DNA of 64,000 nucleotides from positions 23,253,455 to 23,317,454 of the forward strand of contig NC_058051.1 in assembly GCF_020085105.1 (NCBI RefSeq). The letters run 5' to 3'. The position numbers were made by a program, and so were the translations under genes. Shown here piece by piece: positions 46,258 to 59,281 of this stretch. Positions within the stretch are counted from its first letter, which is position 1. Each line of letters begins with the position of its first letter. The notes under the pieces are model-generated. The model had not been told where the DNA came from, did not search any database, and worked only from the letters and a program-made list of their open reading frames with translations. The stretch comes from Siniperca chuatsi. Taxonomy: Eukaryota > Chordata > Actinopteri > Centrarchiformes > Sinipercidae.

Positions 46258-46895
46258 CAGAAAGTGGTACAGATATGTTTGTGAATGTAACCATGTTCCA
46301 GCTTTACGGACTTTCTGATGTTCTGGCGTGTTCGGAGAGCTCCCAGAGGAGCCCAGATTAATGTGCAACTCGAAGTGGAAGCAGCTGGATCGGCTCTGTT
46401 CATTCATTACTGGACGAGCGCGCTGCAACTGATTGGACTGATGAATCAATAACTGCAATCAGCACGGTAATGATAAACATATAAAGAAAAGCGATTCCAA
46501 TGAAGTCGAAATTACCCGAGGGATGATCCGAGGTAATCATTGAACTGTGAACAGTACATAAACGTCAAGAGTGAGACGTGTGTGTGCGTCTGACATGCAT
46601 TTTCTACTGCAGAACTTTAAAGACTCCTTAAGTATTAACACAGGCAGACAGACGGCAGCAAGGAGCGGCGGCAGTGCACCTAAAGATGCGCTAGTCGGCG
46701 CCTTAAGAATGAAATACAATACTTGTGTGTTGTACAGTGAATTTGGAGCACACTGCACTCAGAGGACCTAAACCTGGAGAGGAGCCCTCCCTGCGGGATT
46801 GTTTAACTTACTGAAGCCTCAAACCTCCACTAACAGCATTCAGATCAGATACAACAACCATACACTGACACATAGCGATGATTTCAGAGCTGCAA

Positions 46896-46896
<1 letters not shown>

Positions 46897-46947
<51 letters not shown>
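46897..46947. repeat. (AC)n microsatellite
   Basis: About 25 AC units, roughly 600 bp upstream of the candidate grm4 leader exon. Confidence 0.95.
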
Positions 46948-46949
<2 letters not shown>

Positions 46950-47539
46950 GATGCGTCAGTGCGTTACTGTAAATCATTTCTTGAGCCGCGTGTCCCCGCA
47001 TCACTGTATGGTAATTCATCCTAAATGCAGTGAGGGCCAACAGGGCCGCCAGATCCAGGAGAGAGTCACAGTGTTACGCCTCAGTCTTAACGACTGCGGG
47101 CTGTGATCTCTGCAACATCTCTGACAACAAGGAGGCAACCCTGTGTTTCTGAGATTCTGCATCCTCTGCCTGCGTGTGACAAATGACAAAACTCTTGAAA
47201 TGACTTGTCTGCTGTTTCAAACCGGCTTTCACATCAATCCATGTTTTTACACCCATATGGCGAGACTGTCTTTTAAACCTGTAAACCTCCATCTTTTTTT
47301 GTCTAATCGCAATTAAAGAATCACCAGCCTCGACCTCGGGGTTAATTTATTGATGTGCTTTTAAAATGCAGCTGATATCGATGTAATTTTTCATGCATCA
47401 ATTTTACGCAGTTAGTTCCTGTCCCCCCTTTCTTTTTTGTTTGTTGTTGTTGTGGAGGAATGCGTTACCAGCAGTGTCAGTGCTAGACAAAGCTTGCCTT
47501 TGGTGAGGATCTAATTTGTAGCGCTTAGTAATAAAAAAG

Positions 47540-48072
47540 AAAAGAAAGAGGAGAGATCATTTCCAATCTTGCGCGGTGGGAGGGAAGATTTGTGCAATCA
47601 GTCAGACAGAAGAATCAGGAGAGGAAGGAGAAGAAGAAGAGGACGAAAAGTAGGAAATCTCTGCAACCCCTGGAGTCTCATTCAGCACCACTCGCTACTG
47701 GACAGCGTCAGAGCAGCGGAGAAACGGGAGATTTGTTCAAACCTCGAGTCTGGGAGTAACACCGCATCTGCACAGGGCGCTTTATTTCTCCCCACAACTA
47801 ACAACACTTACTAATTCATACTGGCGTTTTGACTTCCCACCTCTGTCTTCTTTTTTCTTGGAAAACAAACAAACAAACAACAACCAAACAATCCGTGTGG
47901 CGGGTTTGGCCACAGCGTTTAAACAGGAGGCGAGTGCTGACTGGAGCTGGCGCCGCCAAACACAGACGCAGGAAGAAAAAGAAGAAAAAAAAAAACCCAA
48001 CTGGACGGCATCAGAGATCGCAGAAGTTAATTTTCTCCACTTTAGGCTCACTTATATCGGGAGGGCTTAAAG
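47540..48072 (+). other. Candidate untranslated first exon, possibly of grm4
   Basis: A purine-rich and locally CpG-richer block ends at a good donor, TTAAAG|GTAAGAGTG (exon end 48072). Open frames through it are low complexity (runs of Arg, Lys and Glu) and overlap on both strands, which fits a leader rather than coding DNA. In human, GRM4 is the divergent neighbour of HMGA1 on the far side from SMIM29. The mirrored order here predicts grm4 on the plus strand to the right of hmga1. The start coordinate is approximate. The gene assignment rests on synteny alone. Confidence 0.35.
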
Positions 48073-50960
48073 GTAAGAGTGTTTCCTTTCTTTTGCAGTG
48101 TCACATTATGAGCAGCGGGGTTTAGGAGTGGTATGACAGGCATGCATCAGAGTTACGCAGCTGTGTGTCTATGAGAGTATTCTGCATAGATATGACTGTT
48201 TGTCTGTCATGCTACTTGGAGGCATATTGGTGTGATTTAAAAGCTATGTACGAACAATTAAGGTTATCCTTGTCTTCTCGTGGCATTTTTGATTGAGCTC
48301 AGTCGCACATACCGACTTTAGAAACCCTTTCCTTGTGAATATTGGTGTGTATGCGTCTGTTGAAAAGCTTTAGCCCTGTTTCGCAGGGCTGTGGTCCCCC
48401 CTCTGATCAGACTCAACAGATGAATCACCTTTACTGAAAGGCTTTAGGAGGAATGAGGCTGGCGTTTCTCGTGGAGCTGATGGGGGGAGACTTGACTATA
48501 CAATGAACCCCTTCATCAGCTTTGTGTCTATGGGAGCCCCTCTGCAAGCCCCCTCTCCTTTCCGCTCCACTTGGCTTGCTGTTGTTCCTCAGATCCACAT
48601 AAGCAAATCCGAGGAGTCTGTAGGTCTGATCAATGCACAGATGAAGACAGACGGTCCTTTTAAACTAATGTAATTCAATTAAGACAGTGGATATAGGCGA
48701 TGTAGGTGCCATTCTTAAGACGCACTGAAAATGTGCGCTTTTACCGGGTTGTTTGTATGAATAGGTGGCAATCTGTCTTTGCATTTAATCATTTTCAAGT
48801 GAGACATGACGCCCTGGTGGGTCATATGGTTTGGTGACGCCTCACTTGATTATGCATCACTGTCAGAGAATGCATTAATTGCTGCTCATATTTCTGCTGC
48901 CTGTAGGATGTTGAATACATGAAGTTTGTTTTAATATGTAGAAGCATTCAAAGAATACAGTTATTTCTTGAGAAATGTTTCGCTTGATGCGATGGGGCCG
49001 TGCAGTTTTCCTCTGGATTTACAAAGAAAGAAAGAATCTGTTGGCACAGACATCCTTGAGTGATCTGCAGCATCATATTTTAAGATTTCTGTGCACTTAC
49101 CATGCCAGACAGAGAGGCGCAATGGACTGGCTCCATTTCCACTTTTCATTAAATTTTTTTTTATTTTTATGGCAGTCTGTGTTTTGCTGGAGGTTTGTTA
49201 AGTTCCACTCCATAACCCTCTGGATCCTCATTGGATTTCAATTAGTGAAATTAAATTAATTCAGGTGATACTCTTAAAATTCAAAACTTCATTTGATGCC
49301 AAAAAAACAAAAACCCGAATAGTAGCAAATGATAACAACCCATAATAGAAAGACTAAACACTTGCATTGTTGGTCTTTAAAGACCAATCAGATTCTCCCT
49401 AAACACTTCTTGGAAACAGCTGTACTCACACAGAAATGTTTCACTGAGCCACTAAAAATGTAATTTGAACCATTTCATTTTGTTTATGGAAAATCAGGAG
49501 AATGGATCTTTTGAAGCCCTAAAACAAATGGTTTGAAATACTCATCAGAAGCCTTCGCTGCAATAACACGTTTCCTTTTCGTTGGTTTTTCATTCTCATG
49601 GTAAGAGAACACATTCACAGAATCTTTGCATTACTAATTCTCCACCCAGTCTGAACCCTTTGAGCAATATCACACTGTCTGGAGTGTAGATCTCCATCAG
49701 CAGTCACAGTACGTGTGCATTTGTGATTACAAAACAAAAATTGTTTTCTCTCAACCTTCACGGTAGCTTAATATGCGCCACTGTTGACAAATTCATTCTG
49801 GTATGAGGTCAGGTGGGTTGTAGATTTCTTATGGTACTACCAATAATGATAATTATCAGTTTATTGGTACTAAAATGGACAGGTTTACAAGTATTTCAGT
49901 GAATCTGAATGGTGTTAAAATCATATTTGTCAAACAGCACTGTTTTACCTGCTAATACAAATATCATGATAAGTTACAGTCCACTCACTCTGATCCAAAA
50001 CTGGAGACAAACTCTTTTGGCTTCTCTTATTTTCATGTTTTGGCTTGGTGGCCTTCATCAGAGCATATTTGTACTTCATTATCCTGCTTTTACTGGATTT
50101 TCCTCCTCTATTTATGTAAAGCTTCATCTGCCCTGCAGCCTACTTGGCTGTGCTGCTTTTAAACAGTATATCAGTGTTTTAAGTACATTCTCTTATAACA
50201 TTGCATTTGAGGAAGAAAAAGAACCATCTCTAAATTTCCTGGAAGACACAATGTGAATGTGAGATGAACCTTTTTTTGCCATGAAGTGAACCCCCCACCA
50301 CCCACAACAAGATCCACCAAGTAAATGGCTGTGTTTGGTTTCAGTTATTGAGGTTAGGGTTCAGGCCATAGTTCACCGTAGGGCCTGCCAATCAGAGGTG
50401 GGATTTGTAGGCAGCCTGGGAGGAAGTGCAGTCCCAGAGGCCCAGTTCAGGGAGAGAAACAATTACTGCAAATTTTGTTGATGACAGCCCCCCAAAATTG
50501 CTTGTGTCATAAAAAAACCCCTGAAAACATACCTCTACTGTTTGAAGGGGATACCTAAATATATATGAGCATACCTGCAGTATTATGTAAGTTTCTAATG
50601 GCACAAGACATTATTCAGCATTTCTCCTCATTAACAGCTTTCTCACAGAAACAAAAAAAACCCAGTCTCATTAAGATGCAAAGCTTGGAGAAGCTCCAAT
50701 AAACAGAGTAAGAGACTGACTGTCAGCACAAAGCCTGTTACTTTTAACCTTTACATCCAAATGACTTTCCTTGTACTGTAATCTGTTCCAGACCTGATAA
50801 TTTTCCCCTTATACCCAGAAAATCATCCAGGATATGTTTACTGTCATTTCCTCCATCTTTTGTAATTCATTTTCCATGCTGTTGTGAGTTAGTGTGACAC
50901 TATAGGAACAGGGCGGGATAAATTATTCTCCTCTGTCGGCTTCTCTTCCCTTTCCTTTCA
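48073..50960. other. Gene-less stretch between two candidate leader exons
   Basis: No supported coding exon or repeat. If the two leader exons belong together this is one intron of about 2.9 kb. Confidence 0.4.
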
Positions 50961-51222
50961 GACCGAGCTGAAAGCATACGTCAGCGCTGATATTCACAGG
51001 CATCCAGCAGTGGAGAGAGACAGACAGACAGACAGGCGGAGAATCGTTTTCTCTGTGTGTATGAGGAGTTTTAGATATCCATTCCTCTGCTGTTTCTTAT
51101 CACTGCTTCTAGAGCATGGAGTGTCCACATTCTGGATCACCTCCTCTGCTTTCTCCTCCTGGCTGTCCATCTGTTCATCAGGGGGCCGTCTGTGTGGCCT
51201 TGCTGTGCTGACCACAGTCTGA
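50961..51222 (+). other. Candidate second exon behind a strong acceptor
   Basis: A strong pyrimidine tract and acceptor (TTCCCTTTCCTTTCAG, ending at about 50960) is followed by an open frame through to a TGA at about 51222. The first ATG in it is near 51061 and starts M-R-S-F-R-Y-P-F-L-C-C-F, a hydrophobic, signal-like stretch, but the frame does not look like a metabotropic glutamate receptor. It is best read as a leader exon with an upstream open frame, or as a chance frame. No clear donor was fixed; GCT|GTAAGT near 51471 is possible. Confidence 0.25.
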
Positions 51223-51239
51223 TGATCTCCAAAACAATT

Positions 51240-54200
51240 GCAGATCCATTCCTCAAACTCTCAACACAATCCTATTTTCCAAACTGCTGATTCTTCTTCT
51301 CTGTGATCCTTTAACAAGCTTTCCATTTTATAAGGCTTAGTCATTTCTGCCGTATGTGTCTTTTGGTAAAATAGTTTTATTGCAGGCTCTGGACTCTGAA
51401 AGTTCCTTAAGTTTTTTTTTTGGATAAAGTTTTAAAAGTCCAGATGCTCTTGTGTTAAACCACCATGCTGTAAGTAAACTCTCTTATCACAGAGGCAGTG
51501 CACGAGAGCTGCAACACGCCTACAGGTTGAACATCTTCATTAGAGGCCTGTTGACACGAATTAGAGATGACATCCACTAGCACTCTGGTTAATTTACAAG
51601 ATTTACAACACAAACAATGAAGCAAATAATCTTTCCATCCCAGCAAGAGAGTTCCTCATAACAGAGACGCATTTGACAAGGTGTCGAATTAATCTTTGTT
51701 CCAAGCACAGGTTATAATGACACATGCTGTCCTCAGCAAAACTGGCTTCAACTCATATTTCAAATAATTTGTTCCTCTTGACAGGCAGAATTCATTCAAA
51801 TGAGTCAAGAGCATAATAATGGATCCATATCTGTTATAATTCAGGCAGTGTAATGTTTTGTTCTAACCTACAGAGTCGTGTAAGTGAGATAAAGAACTAG
51901 TAATAAATATTTAAATAGTACAGTCAACAAGCACCTTTATCTCTCTGACACATGACTGTAATGTTAGCTAGTTCCTCTTTGTGTTTGTTTCAGTTATCAA
52001 GACATTTTCTTCATTAAGCAGGATGATTATATTCAGTCCCCCAATATGTGTTAATCACTTGGTAAGATAAAGCTACAGGAAACTCAAAATTGTGAATTTT
52101 TAACTAAATAGATATTAATTGTGCTGGTGGTTTTGCCATCAGCTGCTACAGATGACAACAACAACTGTTCAATGCTTCCCTTTACATGAATGTCTTCATC
52201 TTAATTTCCTGGTTCAGTGGCTCAGTTCTGAAGAGTCGTGAATGGTTTCATCACAGTTGAGGAACGTTTCTAAATATGGCATACTGCTCTTCGTTTGTTG
52301 ATTAGCGTTGGATTAAAATATAATTTTACAGGAGAAGATTGTGATTTAGCTCCAAATGACAACAATACAGGATATTTGTATGCATTTCAGCGAATACAAA
52401 ACAAACTGGGTCCGGTTAACAAGATTTGTTACGGGACACGGTAATTGTCTGTGATAGCATATGTTATCATTACATTAATTAACCAGCAAAAACACCACAC
52501 ATATTTTACTGTTAAAGCTGGAGCTTTGGGTGGACATTAAGGTTCAATAGGTTGTTGGCATCACAAAATTAATGCGTCCATCTCCTTCCCTTGAGGCTTA
52601 AAACACGCACAGTAAAATACAGATGTCCTCTCGATTGACACATAGGCCTATAACCCGTTTTCTGATCTGATCTATGGGACTATACATTTATAGGAAACTT
52701 GTACGACACCCTTTGTCAGTGCCTTCCAAAACCGTCACAAATCACTGTTATGGAACACAAAAATAACTTTAAAGTTTAGGTAAAAATCATGGTTTGGGTT
52801 GAAATTACTACTTTGTTGAGGTTAGGGGACCTCTGTCGTCATGGTTACAATAATAACCACTTGGTTAATGTTAGGGAAGCTTAAGAGAAACCCACATTGA
52901 CTGTCGGTAGAGAATGGGAAACAGACAGCGGTCTCCCGTGTTAAAGTCAGACGTTTCGTTGTCCCATCCATCCACCCCGACCTCCTCCCAGAGTGGACTT
53001 TGAGGCTCCATAATAACGTTACGCTCCTTCTTTGCTCCTGACAGACAAGAGGCATACTAACAACGTCCGCTAGAGGGCTTTGTCATTTGAAGTTAAACAT
53101 GTCATTTTTGGGCATTTGCTGAAACGACTAATGCCTTCATTTTTCTTGGAAGGACAGTCTCTGTAATTGTTTTTTGTTGTTTGGTGTAGGTAACATTGCT
53201 AAATCAGGTGCCTTTTCATGCTTGTATTCATGCTCTGCCAGCATTAAGCATGAAGAAAACAAACTTTTCATTTGGTTACCTGTTGGGTGAATGTGGCGAG
53301 AGCCTTGAGGCTGCTCTGTTGTGTTTTAGTTGGAGGTTGTTAAAACTCCTCTAGTTCAGTCTCACCATTTATGTCTGTTTTTCTGCACTCAGTGGTTAAT
53401 GTGTTGCCACTGCAACATGAGTCATGTAGATTTGTTTTTGTGTGAGGTTTTTAGGTCGTTTGCATTATGGACATTGTATTCACGATTTAATTTGCTGATA
53501 ACAGGAATACCCCTACCAGAGTGGTGTTTTGGACTTTAATCAGAAAAGGCAGACTAAACTATGGTGTTTTTTGTAACTTCGAATGCTTTGCAGTACATTA
53601 CATTTATATCTATAGGTTGGATCAAGTTTCCTATAAATCTAAAGGGTTCTGCTGCTTCTGGTCATATATTGCATAGTCATATATGGGAATACTCTGGTTT
53701 CATACATTCCTTGCATTTTTATTGTTCTAAAAAATAAATACAAGGGTTTGTGTTTCACAGAGGGGCCCACTGCATTTTTCATTGATATTCACAATGTGTG
53801 AGTTGAGGAATTTTCCCACTTTCTTTGTCAATGTTAAGGTCTGCCCACCACTCATGAATATGTATGAGCATATCATCAGACTAAAGAGATGTAGCTCATG
53901 AACAACCCCCCAAGTGCCTTAAAAACAAAATCTTTGCGCAATCAAACTTTAAAGCTATAAAGTTCAAACAAACAACATCGCTACTTCAATGTGTATCACA
54001 GTGTGTGTTGGGCACTTGCAAACAAAGATTTTTTTTTGGATTAACAAACTGTTTCACAGTTTATTTAAAAATGATAATAATAATATGAGTTAATTGCTTT
54101 ACAACGATGAAAATATTAGCTGATAACAAATGGGATCCATTGAGTAGTGTCAGGCAAGGAAAAACACAACTCTTAATGAGAGCTGGTATTCAGCATAAAT

Positions 54201-55420
54201 GTTCTACATACATAGATCCACAGCAGAAGAAATTTGTAGAAATGAGAGAAATTATCCCCACTTTTTCCATAATGTATGACTTCAGGGCCAGTTCCTTTTA
54301 GCTGCAACAGACCACTCCAGATTAGTTCTTGTTCTGCACACCAGAGCCTGGCAGAAATCTCTTGCCAGCAGCAGTGGGAAGGCACAGCCGAGTTCCTAAA
54401 TCCTGCAGTCAACAGCCACCCAGCTCTCTGTGCACTACTCTTGGCCTTGATTACAATTTGTGTGCCACAGTGGCTGGCTACAAAGAAAGGGCCACATGGA
54501 AATATTCAATTATATGTGCAGTTGGATTGGATGGGTGAGTTTACTGCAGAGATTTAGAAAACTGTAATTTAACATAAAGTCAGACACCGTTTAAAATAAA
54601 TATATTCTAAATTTGGTCAGTATTTATGTTGTAAAAGCAAAGCAAATCCTGTACAGACATTGTGAACCAAGGCGGTAATCTTATTTTGCTCCTGTTCTTC
54701 TCGACAGTGATGCTTATAGATCCAACATCAGATCCAATTTTCTCATTAGCCTGCCAGTGCCTTAAAGAAAGATGGATGAAAAAAGCGTTCATCCTATAAC
54801 CTACACTGGTTCAAAGACCAATATAGGTATCACTGTTGGCAGACACTGGACATGATTAATTGCAATCCCATGCTCTCCTTGTTTTGCCTAAGTCCACAAT
54901 CTCCACAATCGAATATGAACGAAGCATGAGAGGAAGGACAATGTCATTGTTTCTCAGCAAAATGCATTAATGTATTGACTTTGAAAGAATGCATGTAAGT
55001 TACCTCAGGTCACTGTTGACTGGCTGGAACAATTAGTTCATTACTGTAAGACATGTAATCAATTAAAAAAATAAAAACATGCAGGATAATGTTTTATTCA
55101 ACATCTCCTGCACTCTTTGTAAATACTGAGCATTGCAATCATATTGCACTCCACAATCACACAACCATCAGGTTCTGTGTCACTGTGACTGTTGCACATG
55201 CGTTGGCGTCTGTGTCTACCTGCCAGAGGCTCTGTCTTAAATTTACTTTTTATCTAGTTTCTACCCAGATTTCTATGACTCCTTTTAGATCTTGGTCATT
55301 TTTAACTATATCTTTTAATTGGATAAAGTATTTTAGTCATTGGACGTGGATTTTAAGTTGTTTTGTTCACTTTCCTATCCTATTGCACGGGAGCTAACTT
55401 TCTAGGAGGACCGCAGTTAC
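51240..55420. other. Gene-less stretch, no coding exon seen
   Basis: Probably intron of a gene on the plus strand if the leader assignment is right. No recognisable exon or well-bounded repeat was found. Confidence 0.4.
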
Positions 55421-55429
55421 TTTCAAGAC

Positions 55430-58400
55430 GCTACCAACTGCAAGCCTCATCTCCGCAGCGGGTCCACTTGTTGGACCCATGCCAGTAAGTTTTTCTGCTT
55501 GCTGTCTGACTCTGTCCACCCTTCTCCATCCACTCTTTCAGAAGGACACATCACTCCCCAGGCTGTGTCCACGTCATTACTGCAAGCCTCCACTGCACAT
55601 TATGTCCCTGATCGTCGATGATTCCGCCGTAAGACATATTAAATTTAAATCTGCAGTGACCCACTGCCTATCAGGTGCAAAAATTGTAGACGTCATGCAG
55701 TAGATCCCGTGTCTTCTCAGCAAACACCCACATGTTCACAATGTTATCATCCATATTGGCACTAACGATACCACCAAGCAGCAGTCTGAAGTTCTAAAAC
55801 ACTAACTTTTTAACAAACTCAAAAACTATACAGGGAAGGGACATCGGACGTTTTAGCCGACTGCTCTCTCTCCACACATGGCTGTAATAAGCCTGCCCAT
55901 CTCACAATGTGTTTTATATCGACAATTTTAACCTTTTTTGGGAACAATCCTCTTTTTTTTAGCAGAGATGGTATCCACCCCAGCTTCCATGGCATAAAAA
56001 GCACTTTCAGCAAACATTTTCCATGCAGTTACTACAGCTTCATGCCAATGACTGACCGCTAGTCACTCCACAACTGCTCTGGTCTACACACCGGTCACTA
56101 ATTTCTCCTCTTCCTCCCCAGTGACCTCTTCACGTCCAGTCTGTACCACCAGCTCCCCCTACAGCCCAAATAATTCTTGTGACAATCCAGAGAGCCTCTC
56201 TATTATCCATGTTATAATCAATAACAGACCACCATGCAAAAAACAATTTTAATCTGACTAGGCCCAGATTTTTAACTCCGTAACATTCCTGACATTAAAG
56301 TCCCCTGTATAAAATTTGGTCTGTTAAATGTTGGGTCCCTGTCTAATAAGACATTCGTCTTAAACGATTTCATTTTGTCATTTTGTCTTTTTTTTTTTAC
56401 TGAAACTTGGCTGAAGGAAGCAGAATGTAGTCAACTTTTAGAGCTACGCCCCCCAAATTTGAGCTATTTTAACTCCCCTAGGATAAGTGGCTGTGGTGGT
56501 GGCCTAGCTGTTGTTTTTAAAAATCTCTTTAAATGTTCTCTTCTTACTGTTAAAAAAATTATGAGCTTTGAGGCTCTCATGATTCTTATCTGCTGTATGT
56601 TGCATTGTCATTTACTGTCCACCAAAACTGAACAGTAACTTTTAAACTTGTAACGTTTTCTGATTTTATTGCTCCTGCATTTGTCAAGTATGATAAAGTG
56701 ACTATGGGTGGTGATTTAAATTTCCATGTTGATGATGCAACAAATGCCCCAGCAAGTGATTTTATTAGTGTAACTGAGTCTTTTAATTTTTTACAATATG
56801 TAAAGGGTCCCACTCATGACTGTGGCCATACACTTGACCTAGTGTTCACCTTGGGCATCACACTTAGTTCTCCAAAATTGGATGATTTTATCTTTGATCA
56901 TAAATGTATTTTGTTTGATACTTTTTAAAATCCTACCATTTTAGCCCAGAAGCACACCGTAAAATGTTGCCACATTAACAGTCAGTCTATGGCCACATTT
57001 TCTAACACTTTTTCTGTGTTAGATCAAGGATCATTATTTTCACACATTGATGACATGGTGAACCACTTTAATGATATGTGTGCGTCTGCTCTAGAAGCTG
57101 CTGCCCCCCTTACGACCAAATCAGTTTCTAAGACCAATTCTTCTCCGTGGCTAAATTATCACATCTGGTCTGTGAAAAGAGAATGTAGACAGCAGAGCAT
57201 AGGTGGAAAACCAAACGACTGCTTGTCCATTATAATCGAATGAAAGACTTGATGATCTTGCTGAATCAAAAGATTAAGGATGCACAAACTGCTTATTTCA
57301 ATAATCTCATCACCACAAGCAAACACAATCCTAGGTTTCTTTTTAAATCTCTTGACCGCCTCTTAAATAACTCAGCCTCCAGCATGTCCTCACCTTTGGT
57401 GGTAGATTCTTAACATTTTCTATCCTTCTTTGTAGACAAAATCAACAAAATCCCCCTCCTCCGCCCTGTTACACCTGTCCCATCCTAATAGATAAATTTT
57501 CCCCCATCTCCCTCAGGGATTTGATTAATACTGTTTCCAACACTTGTTCCTCCATGTGTCCCCTTGACATTGTCTCCCAGACTCCTTAAAGATGCCATCA
57601 GCATAATTGGACCGTCTCTACTTGCTATAATGAACCAGTCACTCGCATCAGGCTATGTCCCTGAATCTTTTAAAATGGCTGCAGTTCAACCGCTTCAAAA
57701 AAAAAAAAAAATTATCCAACCAGAATTTTTTTGTATCTGCTGATGGCAAGGTGTCTACCTGTGCTCCTCTGACTTGTGGGGTGCCTCAGGGGTCAATTCT
57801 AGGACCCATTTTATTTTCATTATATATATGCTTTCCTTAGGGTACTTGATCCGTCAATTTGGCTGTGTGTTTTCAGTGCTACGCTGATGACACACAACTC
57901 TACTTATCTGTTAGGCCCAGTGATCTCTTAAATGTAACTACTCTGCACACGTGTCTGGCCAAGATTAGTAACTGGATGTCTCATAATTTTCTTCAACTAA
58001 ATAACATTAAAACTGAAGTTCTGGTTTTCGCCCCAGATCAGGTCTCTTCTAACATCCTCAAACACCTTGGTTCATTGGCTACAAATACAAAAGTTTTCTT
58101 CAAAAAGCTAGGTGTCATTTTTGACTACCAGCTGAAATTTGATAAACATGTCAAGACAGTTATTCTGTCCTGTTACTTTCACCTGAGGAATATTGCAAAA
58201 ATATGCCCTACTATGCCTTATACCTCTGCTAGGCCACTCAGGTCCTCTGAACAAGGCTTGCTAGTTGTACCTCGTTGACGACTGAAAACCCGAGGGGACT
58301 GTGCATTTGCTGTCCTGGGTCCCAGGCTGTGGAACAGCTTCCCCCTAGGAGTCAGGTCAGCAAACTTCCTTAGATGTTACACAGCTGAAGACCCATCTCT

Positions 58401-58550
58401 TTTCTAAGTGTTTTTGTGCTTGAGTCATGTACCCTATTCTGTTTTATGCGTGTTCTTTTCTTTTAACTTTTTCTCCTGTTGTAAAGCACTCTATAACCTA
58501 GGTTTTGAAAGGTGCTATATAAATAACATTTTACTTACTTACTTATATAT
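55430..58550 (+). mobile_element. Decayed L2/CR1-type LINE with SGNH-esterase, endonuclease and partial reverse transcriptase
   Basis: A non-LTR retrotransposon broken by many stops and frameshifts. The ORF1 region (about 55600-55990) carries an SGNH/GDSL-like esterase: the block I region reads VDDSAVRHIKF (the GDS glycine is Asp), then HIGTNDTTK near 55755 and DGIHPS near 55967. The endonuclease follows: TETWLKEAE near 56400, GGDLNFHVDD near 56704 and GHTLDLVF near 56824. The reverse transcriptase retains the stretch before block 1 (to about 57696), GVPQGSILGPILFSLY (about 57777-57825) and CYADDTQLYLS (about 57878). The middle blocks are missing at an A-run (57697-57711). The 3' end has GGTGCTATATAAATAACA and a TTACTTACTTAC tail, as in L2-like elements. 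It cannot move by itself. The 5' boundary is approximate. Confidence 0.88.
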
Positions 58551-59281
58551 AGCATCATCCACAGAGTTGTGTTTAACATTAAATTGTAGCTGCCATTAAA
58601 GCCTTCAGTTGTCTCACTTGGTTGTGTTTTGCTTCATAATGGGCCTGTAGGGCTACTACGTGCACCACAGGTCCACTTAATGGTGTGCTGATCTGTAAGA
58701 GTCCATTACTCAGAGAATCCTTGTCATTGCCCTTGCCCTTCCTCAGTACCACACTTCAGCTCACCGGCAATGAAATGTCTGTATTTACACCAAGTCCTGA
58801 TTACTAATGCAGAGGCAGTGATATGGGATACCATGTTTACCACTCCCAGCTTTCATGTCTGACACTTGTAAGTGGGGAATTAAAAACGGTTACTCATATT
58901 GCAAACATACAGACACACAGAACTAGATTTGGTGGGCTGACCAAGCAACAACCACTATCTACAGAAAACAGAAAAAAACATATACATTGAAAGAGTAAAT
59001 ATAGCATATATAAATTAAAATGTATGTAAATATACAATTTGTAGTGAGAAGTACTAAGTATAATGATGATGAAACGAAAATGCCCATCATTTCAACCCTG
59101 TCTGGTGGATGATAGGCGGACACCAGAGAGCGTGGTTCGTGTCTTGCATCTCACATGTGGTTAGGTTTAGTTAAGTTTAGGTTAGGATATATTGTTTTTT
59201 GATTGAGGTTATGGAAATTTGGTGGTTTTGGTTAAATATTGTTAAAGTAAACATCCTTTCTCATGTAGACTTTTAAAGTAT

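Noticed and set aside
46840-47040. Cys-Val-rich minus-strand frame
   Set aside because: Artefact of the (AC)n microsatellite.
47829-48125. Lys-rich plus-strand frames near 48 kb
   Set aside because: Purine-rich leader sequence; low complexity and a splice donor in the middle.
51010-51222. Signal-peptide-like small secreted protein
   Set aside because: The hydrophobic start is suggestive, but there is no family match and no mature domain; kept only as a possible leader exon.
55430-58550. Functional retrotransposon
   Set aside because: Multiple stops, frameshifts and loss of the central reverse transcriptase make autonomous activity impossible.
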